A stretch of DNA of 20,061 nucleotides from the NCBI GenBank assembly GCA_964445715.1, contig CAYULJ010000015.1, forward strand, positions 1-20,061, written 5' to 3'. This document shows positions 6,639-13,411 of this stretch, piece after piece (the stretch's first letter is position 1; each line of letters starts with the position of its first letter). Source of the DNA: CAYPYS01 sp964445715. GTDB lineage: Bacteria; Omnitrophota; Gorgyraeia; Gorgyraeales; Gorgyraeaceae. Below the pieces are notes generated by a model, which searched no databases, was not told the origin of the DNA, and worked only from the letters and a program-made list of their open reading frames with translations. A program made the translations under genes and the position numbers.

Positions 6639-7787
6639 ATGGACATTTCAAAAAAAGTACAAAAGATACCGCCTTCGGGCATAAGGGAATTCTTCGAGCT
6701 GGTCATAGGGATGAAGGACGTTATCTCTCTGGGTGTCGGCGAGCCAGATTTTGTAACGCCTTGGAGCATCTGTGAATCCGCGATTTTCTCGATAGAGCAG
6801 GGTTATACTTCGTACACGTCTAATCAGGGACTTTATGAACTCAGGTCACATATCTCCAGATTTTTGAACTCTAAGCACAATAATAAATACAACCCTGAAG
6901 AAATTCTTATTACAACAGGCGTGAGCGAGGCTTTAGACCTGGCATTGCGGGCTATTCTTAATCCAGGAGACAAAGTCCTTATACCTGACCCCTGTTATGT
7001 GTCGTATTATCCTGTGAGTTTTTTGGCAGGGGGAACACCTGTTTTTATTAACACAAAAAAAACGAATTTCAAATTAACCCCGTCATTGGTCGAGAAGCAT
7101 GTGTCGAAAGGGACAAAGGCTATAGTCTTGAATTATCCTGTAAACCCGACGGGTATTTCTTATTCAAGAAAGGAACTCTCGGCCCTGGCAAAGGTTTTTG
7201 TAAAAAAGGATCTTACAGTCATAAGCGACGAGATCTATGATGAATTGACCTATGATTTTTCCCACACGCCGATCTCTTCACTGAAAGGCATGAAGGAAAG
7301 GACTGTCTATCTCAATGGTTTCTCCAAGGCCTTTGCTATGACAGGCTGGAGAATAGGTTATGCTTGCGGTCCAAAAAAGATAATAAGCGCAATGACAAAG
7401 ATCCACCAATATACCATGCTATGTGCTCCTATAATGGGACAGATGGCTGCTATCGAGGCATTGAAAAAAGGCAGTCGTTATGTCGCAGAGATGAAACGGG
7501 AATATAAAAGGAGGCGTGAGTTTATAGTTGACAGGCTAAATGAAATAGGCCTCCTATGCTATAAGCCAGAAGGCGCTTTTTATGTGTTCCCGTCTATAAA
7601 AAACACGGGCATGAATTGCATAGAGTTTTCAAAGGGGCTGTTGAAAAAAGAAAAAGTAGCGGTCGTGCCAGGGGCTGCGTTTGGGTCGCAGGGCGAGGGC
7701 CATATACGCATTTCTTATGCTTCCAATATGCAGGATTTAAAAGAAGCTTGCGTGCGCATAGAGAGATTTTTGAAGAAAGATGCCTGA
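6639..7787 (+). CDS. Class I/II PLP-dependent aminotransferase
   Basis: This 382-residue fold-type I aminotransferase interconverts amino acids and 2-oxo acids with pyridoxal phosphate. It shows G-V-G-E-P-D-F at 32-38, Y-P-V-N-P-T-G near 166-172 with the asparagine that contacts the cofactor ring region, D197 in S-D-E-I-Y, the Schiff-base lysine K230 in G-F-S-K-A-F-A-M-T-G-W-R-I-G-Y and the carboxylate-binding R357 in H-I-R-I-S-Y-A. This is the aspartate/aromatic aminotransferase I-gamma type; the exact substrate cannot be read from the sequence. ATG 6639 follows TAGGGG and gives a normal N-terminus. An earlier in-frame TTG at 6603 would add MLKCKLK-type residues from the palindrome. Pairing with an Lrp/AsnC gene supports an amino acid role. 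The stop overlaps the next start by 8 nt. Confidence 0.94.
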   Translation: MDISKKVQKIPPSGIREFFELVIGMKDVISLGVGEPDFVTPWSICESAIFSIEQGYTSYTSNQGLYELRSHISRFLNSKHNNKYNPEEILITTGVSEALDLALRAILNPGDKVLIPDPCYVSYYPVSFLAGGTPVFINTKKTNFKLTPSLVEKHVSKGTKAIVLNYPVNPTGISYSRKELSALAKVFVKKDLTVISDEIYDELTYDFSHTPISSLKGMKERTVYLNGFSKAFAMTGWRIGYACGPKKIISAMTKIHQYTMLCAPIMGQMAAIEALKKGSRYVAEMKREYKRRREFIVDRLNEIGLLCYKPEGAFYVFPSIKNTGMNCIEFSKGLLKKEKVAVVPGAAFGSQGEGHIRISYASNMQDLKEACVRIERFLKKDA

Positions 7788-8898
7788 TACCAAGAAGATT
7801 CTTTTAATGTACATAACATTGAATTCCGGTCATCATCGCGCGAGTCTCGCAATAGAGAATGCGTTAAAGCAGATATCTCCTTCTCTTGAAACTCTGAATA
7901 TAAATGCTTTTGGCTACACAAATCCCATTCTGGAAAAAGTAATAAACAGAACATACACCAGCGTCATAAAGACCAAACCGGAAGTATGGGAATATCTGTA
8001 TGATAACCCAAAGGTATTAAAAAGTGTGCAGGGCTTGCGAGAGGTCATCCATAAATATAATTCCAAAAGGTTAAAAAAGTTATTGGAAGATTTTAAGCCC
8101 GATGCAGTCGTGTGCACTCAGGCGTTTCCGTGCGGTATGATGGCTGATTATAAGAGAAATCTGAGCTTACGCTTGCCTGTTATCGGTGTTTTAACGGATC
8201 ATGCGCCGCATTCGTATTGGATATTCAGGGGCATTGATTATTATATAACTCCTTCTGATGCAAGCAAAGAGAGGTTTGTAAAGAATGGTGTCAGTGAGGA
8301 CAAGATAAAGAGCTACGGGATACCTATAGATCTAAAGTTCAGCAAAAGTCACGATAAAAACACAATCTGTAAGGGCATCGGGCTTGATCCTAACTTACCT
8401 ACGGTGCTGATAATGGGTGGTAGCCAGGGGTTAGGGCCTGTGGAAAACATAGTCACTATATTAGAGGCTATTGATATGCCGTTTCAGCTTATTGTGATCT
8501 GCGGGACGAATAAAAGGTTAAAAAATAATCTATCCAGAAGGTCGGCTAGATATAAGAAAAAGATACTGGTCTTTGGTCACGTGGAGAATGTGGATGAGAT
8601 AATGGAGGTCTCGAGCATTATAATCACAAAGCCAGGAGGCCTTACTACCGCAGAGGCATTATCCAAGGATTTACCCATGATCATCGTGCACCCGATTCCG
8701 GGGCAGGAGGCGAAGAATACAGAGTTTCTTCTGCAACAGGGTGTGGCGCTAAGAGCAGAGGATAGAGAAGACATAGCTGCCTTAGTGCAAGAACTTCTTA
8801 TTAACAATACAAAGTTAGACGAGATGAAGAAAAGGATAGCTGATTTCAAGAAACCTAATTCCGCGATGGACATCGCGAAACTCGTCTTAAGCGCCTAA
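7780..8898 (+). CDS. MGDG-synthase-like GT28 glycosyltransferase
   Basis: The 372-residue protein has the two-domain GT-B layout of the monogalactosyldiacylglycerol synthase / processive diacylglycerol glucosyltransferase group. Near the N-terminus is S-G-H-H-R-A-S (16-22), the acceptor-side loop. The middle holds V-L-T-D-H-A-P-H-S-Y-W followed by I-D-Y-Y-I-T-P-S and G-I-P-I-D. The C-terminal domain has M-G-G-S-Q-G and the nucleotide-sugar motif T-K-P-G-G-L-T-T-A-E-A-L. These enzymes glycosylate diacylglycerol or similar lipids at the inner membrane; the sugar and lipid cannot be read here. The start overlaps the aminotransferase stop by 8 nt, and an acyltransferase and a GT2 follow without real gaps, so this is likely the first gene of an envelope lipid module. 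Confidence 0.88.
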   Translation: MPDTKKILLMYITLNSGHHRASLAIENALKQISPSLETLNINAFGYTNPILEKVINRTYTSVIKTKPEVWEYLYDNPKVLKSVQGLREVIHKYNSKRLKKLLEDFKPDAVVCTQAFPCGMMADYKRNLSLRLPVIGVLTDHAPHSYWIFRGIDYYITPSDASKERFVKNGVSEDKIKSYGIPIDLKFSKSHDKNTICKGIGLDPNLPTVLIMGGSQGLGPVENIVTILEAIDMPFQLIVICGTNKRLKNNLSRRSARYKKKILVFGHVENVDEIMEVSSIIITKPGGLTTAEALSKDLPMIIVHPIPGQEAKNTEFLLQQGVALRAEDREDIAALVQELLINNTKLDEMKKRIADFKKPNSAMDIAKLVLSA

Positions 8899-8902
8899 TA
8901 TT

Positions 8903-9784
8903 ATGTTTTTTTGGATTCTTTATAGATTGGGATATATTCTTGCGAATGCGCTTCCGCTTAAGGTTGTATACTGGATCGCAGAGAGATTCGCCGATATCCA
9001 TTTTTTTGCTTTAAAGAAAGACAGAGACGCGGTTGCCGAGAATCTCAGTATAGTGCTCAAGAAAGAAGCCAAAGATTGTTATGGCATGGCTCTGACGGTT
9101 TCTCGGAATTTTGGACTGTATCTGGCGGATTTTTTTAGAATGCTGAGATTCGATAGAGAGACAATTAAAAAGAAGGTGCGGATAGAAGGCATGGAAAACA
9201 TAGAGCAGATTTTTAGGCAAAACAGAGGCTCTATTGCATTGACATGCCACATTGGAAACTGGGAGCTGGGTGGAGTTGCAATGGCTGTTTTGGGCTATAA
9301 GATGTCAGCCGTGGTCTTAAACCATAAGCATAAAAATATAAACGAGTTCTTTATAGGGCAAAGGGCAAAACAAGGCGTGGACGTGATTACCGTGGATTCT
9401 GTTATGAAGCGCTGTATTTCTGCCTTGCGAAAAGGAAGGATGCTTGCTCTAGTCGGTGACAGGGATTTTACGAACACGGGTATTATGTTGAATTTTTTTG
9501 GCGTGCCGACAAGCATACCAAAAGGTCCCGCAGTCCTTAGCTTAAAAACTGATTCTCCGATTATTCCTGTAGTCTGCATTAGAGAAAACAGGTATAATTA
9601 TAAGTTGATCTTCGAAAAACCTATTGAGATAAAAAGAACAACAGATATTTCAGAAAGCGAACTTATTGCCAGGGCAACAAAAAATCTTGTGTATGCGATG
9701 GAGAAATCTATCAGGGCATATCCGGAACAATGGCTTTTATTCAGAAGGTTTTGGGAGTCGCCTGCGGGCGCAGTTGTCATATGA
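8903..9784 (+). CDS. LpxL/HtrB-family lipid acyltransferase
   Basis: The 293-residue protein belongs to the lysophospholipid/lipid A acyltransferase family. A hydrophobic N-terminal segment (about 1-26) would anchor it in the inner membrane. The catalytic H-x4-E motif is T-C-H-I-G-N-W-E with H116 and E121. Further signatures are G-D-R-D-F near 178 and W-L-L-F-R-R-F-W near the C-terminus, comparable to W-x-x-x-R-R in LpxL. Members transfer fatty acids to lipid A precursors or glycolipids. No LPS-specific gene is beside it, so lipid A is only one possible acceptor; the adjacent glycolipid synthase offers another. It begins 4 nt after the previous stop, with no clear ribosome site, and ends in an ATGA overlap with the next gene, both suggesting coupled translation. 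Confidence 0.9.
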   Translation: MFFWILYRLGYILANALPLKVVYWIAERFADIHFFALKKDRDAVAENLSIVLKKEAKDCYGMALTVSRNFGLYLADFFRMLRFDRETIKKKVRIEGMENIEQIFRQNRGSIALTCHIGNWELGGVAMAVLGYKMSAVVLNHKHKNINEFFIGQRAKQGVDVITVDSVMKRCISALRKGRMLALVGDRDFTNTGIMLNFFGVPTSIPKGPAVLSLKTDSPIIPVVCIRENRYNYKLIFEKPIEIKRTTDISESELIARATKNLVYAMEKSIRAYPEQWLLFRRFWESPAGAVVI

Positions 9785-10452
9785 AGACATTTATAGTAAT
9801 ACCTACATACAACGAATTCAAGACCATCGGTGCCATCGTGGGAGATCTAAGGACCAAGGGATTCAGAATCGTGGTGGTAGATGATGGCTCAAAGGACCAT
9901 ACTATAATCGATGCCAATAAGTATGGCGCAGAACTTATAGTGCACAGTAAGAATATCGGCAAAGGCCGCTGTATAAAAGAAGGCCTGGAGCATGCTTTTG
10001 AAAACGGTTGCGATATCGTAGTTACAATGGACGGCGATGGCCAGCATGACATAAAAGAGATAGATAAGTTCATAGATGAACATAAAAAGACAGGCGCGGA
10101 CATCGTGCTTGGTAACAGGATGAATAATCCGAAGAAGATGCCTTTTATCAGGCGCCATACAAATATATTCATGTCTTTTGTGATCTCGCTTATATTGGGA
10201 AGAAAGATAGAAGATACGCAGTGTGGATATAGATTGTTGTCGCGCCGAACGATCGAAAAAATGAACCTCAGAACAGTAAAATACGAGATAGAATCAGAAA
10301 TGCTTCTCGAAGCAAAAAGACATAACTTAACCATCTCTTCCATAGAAATAGATTCAATATATGGAAGCGAATCCAGCCAGATCAATCCTTTTTTTGACAC
10401 AATCAGATTCACAAGGCTTATATTCTATGAATTCCTGCGAAAAAAATCTTGA
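9781..10452 (+). CDS. Family 2 glycosyltransferase (dolichyl/polyprenyl-phosphate sugar synthase type)
   Basis: The 223-residue protein is a compact GT-A fold enzyme. It starts with F-I-V-I-P-T-Y-N-E, has V-V-D-D-G-S at 32-37, the metal-binding D-G-D-G-Q-H-D at 84-90 and D-T-Q-C-G-Y-R-L-L-S-R at 145-155. This is the DPM1-like branch of GT2, which typically transfers a sugar from a nucleotide donor to a lipid phosphate. There are no clear transmembrane helices at the C-terminus, unlike the longer GtrB-type proteins. ATG 9781 overlaps the preceding stop in an ATGA. An in-frame ATG at 9730 would extend it into the acyltransferase gene and lacks homology. The acceptor and sugar are not identifiable. 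The gene overlaps the start of pcm. Confidence 0.9.
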   Translation: MKTFIVIPTYNEFKTIGAIVGDLRTKGFRIVVVDDGSKDHTIIDANKYGAELIVHSKNIGKGRCIKEGLEHAFENGCDIVVTMDGDGQHDIKEIDKFIDEHKKTGADIVLGNRMNNPKKMPFIRRHTNIFMSFVISLILGRKIEDTQCGYRLLSRRTIEKMNLRTVKYEIESEMLLEAKRHNLTISSIEIDSIYGSESSQINPFFDTIRFTRLIFYEFLRKKS

Positions 10453-11107
10453 ATATCTTAGAGAGAAGATGGTTCAAGAGCAGCTTTTCCGTCGCGATAT
10501 CAAAGATAGAAAGGTGCTTGATGTTTTTAAGAAAGTGCCTCGCCATAAATTTGTGGATCCTGCCATGCAAGAAGAGGCATATAGCGATTTCCCTATTTCC
10601 ATTGGCAAGGATCAAACCATATCGCAGCCTTACATGGTGGCGCTTATGGTGCAGTTATTGGATATTACCAAAAGCGATAGAGTGCTGGAAATAGGCACTG
10701 GCTCAGGCTATGAGACAGCAATAATAGCTGAGTTAGCAAAGACTGTTTTTTCAATAGAGCGCATTGAGGGGTTGGCAAGTAACGCAAAGTTTCTCTTGGG
10801 GAAGTCAGGTTACAAAAATATACATATAAAAATAGGTGATGGTACATTAGGCTGGCAGGAATTAGCACCATTTGAAAAAATAGTGGTTACGGCTGCCTCA
10901 CCGCAGGTCCCTGAGCCACTTTTGGATCAGTTGAAAAAGAGTGGAAAGCTAGTCATTCCGATTGGTCCAAGATTTTCTCAGAGACTTTTAGTCTTAGAAA
11001 AATCTACAGAGGGGCACATTAGCGAGAAGGATGCTTGTGGCTGCGTGTTTGTTCCGTTGATTGGTCAATATGGCCTAGAGGAGAACGATGCAGGAAAGGA
11101 TAATTGA
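10427..11107 (+). CDS. pcm: Protein-L-isoaspartate O-methyltransferase
   Basis: Pcm methylates isoaspartyl residues in aged proteins using SAM, starting their repair. The 226-residue protein shows the family pattern M-V-Q-E-Q-L-F-R-R-D-I near 15-25, V-P-R-H-K-F-V at 38-44, D-Q-T-I-S-Q-P at 62-68 and the SAM motif L-E-I-G-T-G-S-G-Y at 87-95. Later come I-G-D-G-T-L-G-W and V-T-A-A-S-P-Q-V-P. ATG 10427 overlaps the GT2 gene by 26 nt. ATG 10469, just before M-V-Q-E-Q-L and preceded by GAGAGAAG, is a credible alternative; the longer form resembles most family members. A more distant in-frame start at 10361 is rejected. The gene overlaps the next one by 20 nt. Its link to the preceding lipid genes looks positional rather than functional. 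Confidence 0.93.
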   Translation: MNSCEKNLEYLREKMVQEQLFRRDIKDRKVLDVFKKVPRHKFVDPAMQEEAYSDFPISIGKDQTISQPYMVALMVQLLDITKSDRVLEIGTGSGYETAIIAELAKTVFSIERIEGLASNAKFLLGKSGYKNIHIKIGDGTLGWQELAPFEKIVVTAASPQVPEPLLDQLKKSGKLVIPIGPRFSQRLLVLEKSTEGHISEKDACGCVFVPLIGQYGLEENDAGKDN

Positions 11108-11579
11108 TTTTATATATTCGCTTGGGTTGTCGCCTAAGACAATGATTTTATTATTAGGCACGTTGCCTGTCACGGAATTAAGGGCCTCAATACCCGTCGG
11201 TATCCTGGTGTTAAACCAGAGCATAAAGGTCGCGGTTTTATATTCAATAATCGGAAACATTCTGCCAATAGCCCCTATTTATTTTTTCCTGGAGCCTGTT
11301 TCCAGAAGACTCAGCAGGACTAAGGTGATGCGGGAATTTTTTGAATGGCTTTTAGAGAGAGCGAGGAAACGCTCGCGCCTCGTAGAAAAATATGAAGCAT
11401 TAGGGCTTATGTTATTTGTGTCCATTCCATTGCCAGGCACTGGTGTATGGACAGGCTGTCTTATCGCATCTCTTTTGCGCATAAGATTCGTGCCTACTTT
11501 TTTAGCTGCATCAGCCGGGGTGGTGATCGCGGCAATAATCGTGACTACGCTTACTGTCATAGGTAAACTCGCATTTTAA
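11088..11579 (+). CDS. COG2426 small integral membrane protein (Sm_multidrug_ex family)
   Basis: The 163-residue protein is mostly hydrophobic, with about four membrane segments: near 17-42, 48-68, 105-130 and 133-160. Between the second and third is a basic, charged stretch. It shows the family hallmarks T-E-L-R-A-S-I-P-V-G-I near 29-39 and S-I-P-L-P-G-T-G-V-W-T-G near 111-122. The family is labelled small multidrug export in databases, but I know of little direct functional evidence, so the transport role should be treated as provisional. A GAGGAG ribosome site lies inside pcm and the start overlaps pcm by 20 nt. The TAA stop (11577-11579) is inside palindrome copy D. Confidence 0.85.
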   Translation: MQERIIDFIYSLGLSPKTMILLLGTLPVTELRASIPVGILVLNQSIKVAVLYSIIGNILPIAPIYFFLEPVSRRLSRTKVMREFFEWLLERARKRSRLVEKYEALGLMLFVSIPLPGTGVWTGCLIASLLRIRFVPTFLAASAGVVIAAIIVTTLTVIGKLAF

Positions 11580-11615
11580 GTTCACGCTTTAACAATGTTA
11601 AAGCGTGAACTTAAG
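11575..11615. repeat. 41-bp palindromic element, copy D (compensated variant)
   Basis: It differs from the consensus at positions 9 (T to C) and 12 (A to G) of the left arm, and both changes are matched by complementary changes in the right arm. The outermost pair is T-G. It supplies the stop codon of the membrane protein gene, and its last AAG plus GAG form the AAGGAG site of the adenosyltransferase gene, 8 nt before its ATG. Confidence 0.95.
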
Positions 11616-11623
11616 GAGTCAAT

Positions 11624-12133
11624 ATGATACATATATATACAGGAAACGGAAAAGGGAAAACTACGGCGGCGTTCGGATTGGCTATGAGGGCCAATGGTCA
11701 GGGTCATAAGGTTGTCGTGTATCAATTTTTAAAACCAAGAGATATTATATCCGGCGAAGAAATTTCAGCAGAAAATATAAAAGGTTTTAAATTGATAAAG
11801 TTTAACCAAAGGCATCCAATGTTTGGAGGAAAAAAGGATCAGATGAAAAAAAATATTAAGAGGGATTTTGAAATAGCAAAAAGAGCTATTTTTAGCGGTA
11901 AATACGATATGGTAGTGCTCGATGAAATCATAAATGTCGTCGAGCAAGCTTTTGTCACCAAAAGGCATTTTTTGAAACTCCTAAAAGCTTTACCTGGAAA
12001 AATAGAATTAGTGCTTACGGGAAGAGGTGATGTATCTAGTTTTGAGCGCTATGTAGACTATATTACAGTCATGAGAGATAAAAAACACCCCTTTAAGAAA
12101 ATTAAGGCCATGCGCAGGGGGATAGAATACTAA
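11624..12133 (+). CDS. cobO: Cob(I)yrinic acid a,c-diamide / cobalamin adenosyltransferase (CobA/CobO/BtuR family)
   Basis: This family transfers the adenosyl group of ATP to the cobalt of reduced corrinoids, producing adenosylcobalamin or its precursor. The 169-residue protein begins with the unusual P-loop G-N-G-K-G-K-T-T at 7-14, followed by V-V-L-D-E-I at 97-102, L-T-G-R-G at 131-135 and a C-terminal K-H-P-F-K-K-I-K-A-M-R-R-G-I-E-Y, all typical. It is shorter than E. coli BtuR (about 196), as many CobO-like proteins are. AAGGAG at 11613-11618 lies 5 nt before the ATG. No cobalamin riboswitch fits in the 44-nt gap upstream, which is filled by the palindrome. No other cobalamin gene is in the window, so salvage versus synthesis cannot be decided. 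Confidence 0.92.
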   Translation: MIHIYTGNGKGKTTAAFGLAMRANGQGHKVVVYQFLKPRDIISGEEISAENIKGFKLIKFNQRHPMFGGKKDQMKKNIKRDFEIAKRAIFSGKYDMVVLDEIINVVEQAFVTKRHFLKLLKALPGKIELVLTGRGDVSSFERYVDYITVMRDKKHPFKKIKAMRRGIEY

Positions 12134-12158
12134 TATGGCGATTAGGCTGTATTTTTCC

Positions 12159-12187
12159 TTGACGTAACAAATTCTATATGATAGACT
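12159..12187 (+). promoter_or_regulatory. Possible sigma-70-type promoter before the TPR gene
   Basis: TTGACG at 12159-12164 and TAGACT at 12182-12187 are separated by 17 bases. The -35 match is good, the -10 match is four of six. The 74-nt gap before the TPR gene is one of the few in this window without a repeat element or gene overlap, so an independent promoter is plausible, but the call is weak. Confidence 0.25.
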
Positions 12188-12207
12188 TATGTCAAAACGG
12201 GACATTA

Positions 12208-13335
12208 ATGCATAGATATTTATATATGTTTATCAGATCTGTAATAATATTTCTATTTCTTTCTTCAATCTCCCTCTTAAATAACAGCTATATATATGCG
12301 GGGAGTTTGTCAGAAGAGGCGGCGGCGTATCGCGAAAAGGGCTTTGAAGCTCAAGAGAACAGCGATATAGACGCTGCTATCTCATGGTATCAAAAATCAG
12401 TTGCGCTTGATATGGATTATGCGGTGCCTCATAATGATCTTGGGATTTTGTACGAGGCAAAAGGATTGATTGACAGGGCAGAGACAGAGTATAAAAAGGC
12501 CTTGGAAATAGACAGAAACTATGCAAAGGCCCACACAAACCTAGCGCTTCTCTATGAGAGGAAAGGTGAACTGGAAAAGGCTGCGTTTCACTGGATGAAA
12601 AGATACAGGCTCGGTAAGCCAGGAGAAATCTGGAGAGAAGAAGCAAGGCAGCGTCTTGAGAAGCTTGGACTGATCGGAGTAGGGGGAAAAGGAGCCATGA
12701 TCCAGCCTGCCGAGGAAAGAGAAAGAGAGTATAGCGGCACAGAGAGACAGGCCAAAAAGAATATAGAAGAAAAAAAGAAGTCGACTATTAAAAAGCCAGA
12801 ACCAGGGGGCTGGACGCGCCTAGGCTCTAAGGCCAGAGAAAAAACTACGATTGAAACCAAGACAAAACAAGTAGAAGAGGCTAGAAAATCGGCATTACAA
12901 GAAGAAATACAAGAATCTCTGCGACTAGCCGAAGAGAGGCTTAGAGAAGAAAGGATGCAGCAAAAAACGGGTGAAGAAAATCTCGAGAGCGTAAAGAAAA
13001 ACGTTTCCAGGAAAGTAGCTGAGATCAAGACTTCGAGGTCAAAAAAAGAATCCCTGACATCGAAGCCAAACTCTAAAACCAAGGCTTCTTATTCCAAGGC
13101 CCGTAGCTATTACAGAAAAGGCGAATATTCCCGTGCCCTAGACACTATAAGGATCGCAAAAATGGAATACCCCGACGACACGGCTCTGTTGGAATTAGAG
13201 CAAATTGTAAAAGATAAAATGAAGGAGGAGAGGATAGAGGACCATTATAATGAAGGTATTCTGCTTTACCACCAGAATGATTATGCTGGCGCCAGAGAAC
13301 AATTCGAGACAATACTCGATATGCTACCAGAATGA
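12208..13335 (+). CDS. Exported tetratricopeptide-repeat protein with charged coiled-coil middle
   Basis: The 375-residue protein starts with a basic and hydrophobic N-terminus (about 7-32) ending Y-I-Y-A-G, consistent with a Sec signal peptide and a periplasmic location. About three TPR units follow (36-132), including A-V-P-H-N-D-L-G-I-L-Y-E-A-K-G and A-K-A-H-T-N-L-A-L-L-Y-E-R-K-G. Residues 165-285 are highly charged, rich in E, K, R and Q, and probably helical or disordered. Further TPR-like helices occupy 294-375, and the protein ends within a TPR-like helix pattern, so the last repeat may be incomplete. ATG 12208 is preferred over 12178, which would add ten polar residues; ATG 12226 is also possible. 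No clear ribosome site is seen. TPR domains bind proteins; no specific function can be assigned. Confidence 0.85.
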   Translation: MHRYLYMFIRSVIIFLFLSSISLLNNSYIYAGSLSEEAAAYREKGFEAQENSDIDAAISWYQKSVALDMDYAVPHNDLGILYEAKGLIDRAETEYKKALEIDRNYAKAHTNLALLYERKGELEKAAFHWMKRYRLGKPGEIWREEARQRLEKLGLIGVGGKGAMIQPAEEREREYSGTERQAKKNIEEKKKSTIKKPEPGGWTRLGSKAREKTTIETKTKQVEEARKSALQEEIQESLRLAEERLREERMQQKTGEENLESVKKNVSRKVAEIKTSRSKKESLTSKPNSKTKASYSKARSYYRKGEYSRALDTIRIAKMEYPDDTALLELEQIVKDKMKEERIEDHYNEGILLYHQNDYAGAREQFETILDMLPE

Positions 13336-13411
13336 TCTATTAATACCTAAAGATATCTAAATCCATCCATTCCATACAAAATTCCAGATCAAATAGAAAT
13401 GCGATAATATA

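Noticed and set aside
9730..9780. GT2 start at ATG 9730
   Set aside because: It lies inside the acyltransferase gene and adds non-homologous residues; ATG 9781 overlaps the stop as ATGA and begins the conserved first strand.
11580..11623. Cobalamin riboswitch before the adenosyltransferase gene
   Set aside because: The gap is 44 nt and is occupied by the palindrome; no B12-box or room for the aptamer exists.
13336..13411. A leaderless promoter overlapping the polA start (TATAAT at 13408-13413)
   Set aside because: The box overlaps the ATG itself, so transcription would begin inside the gene; no matching -35 box is clear.
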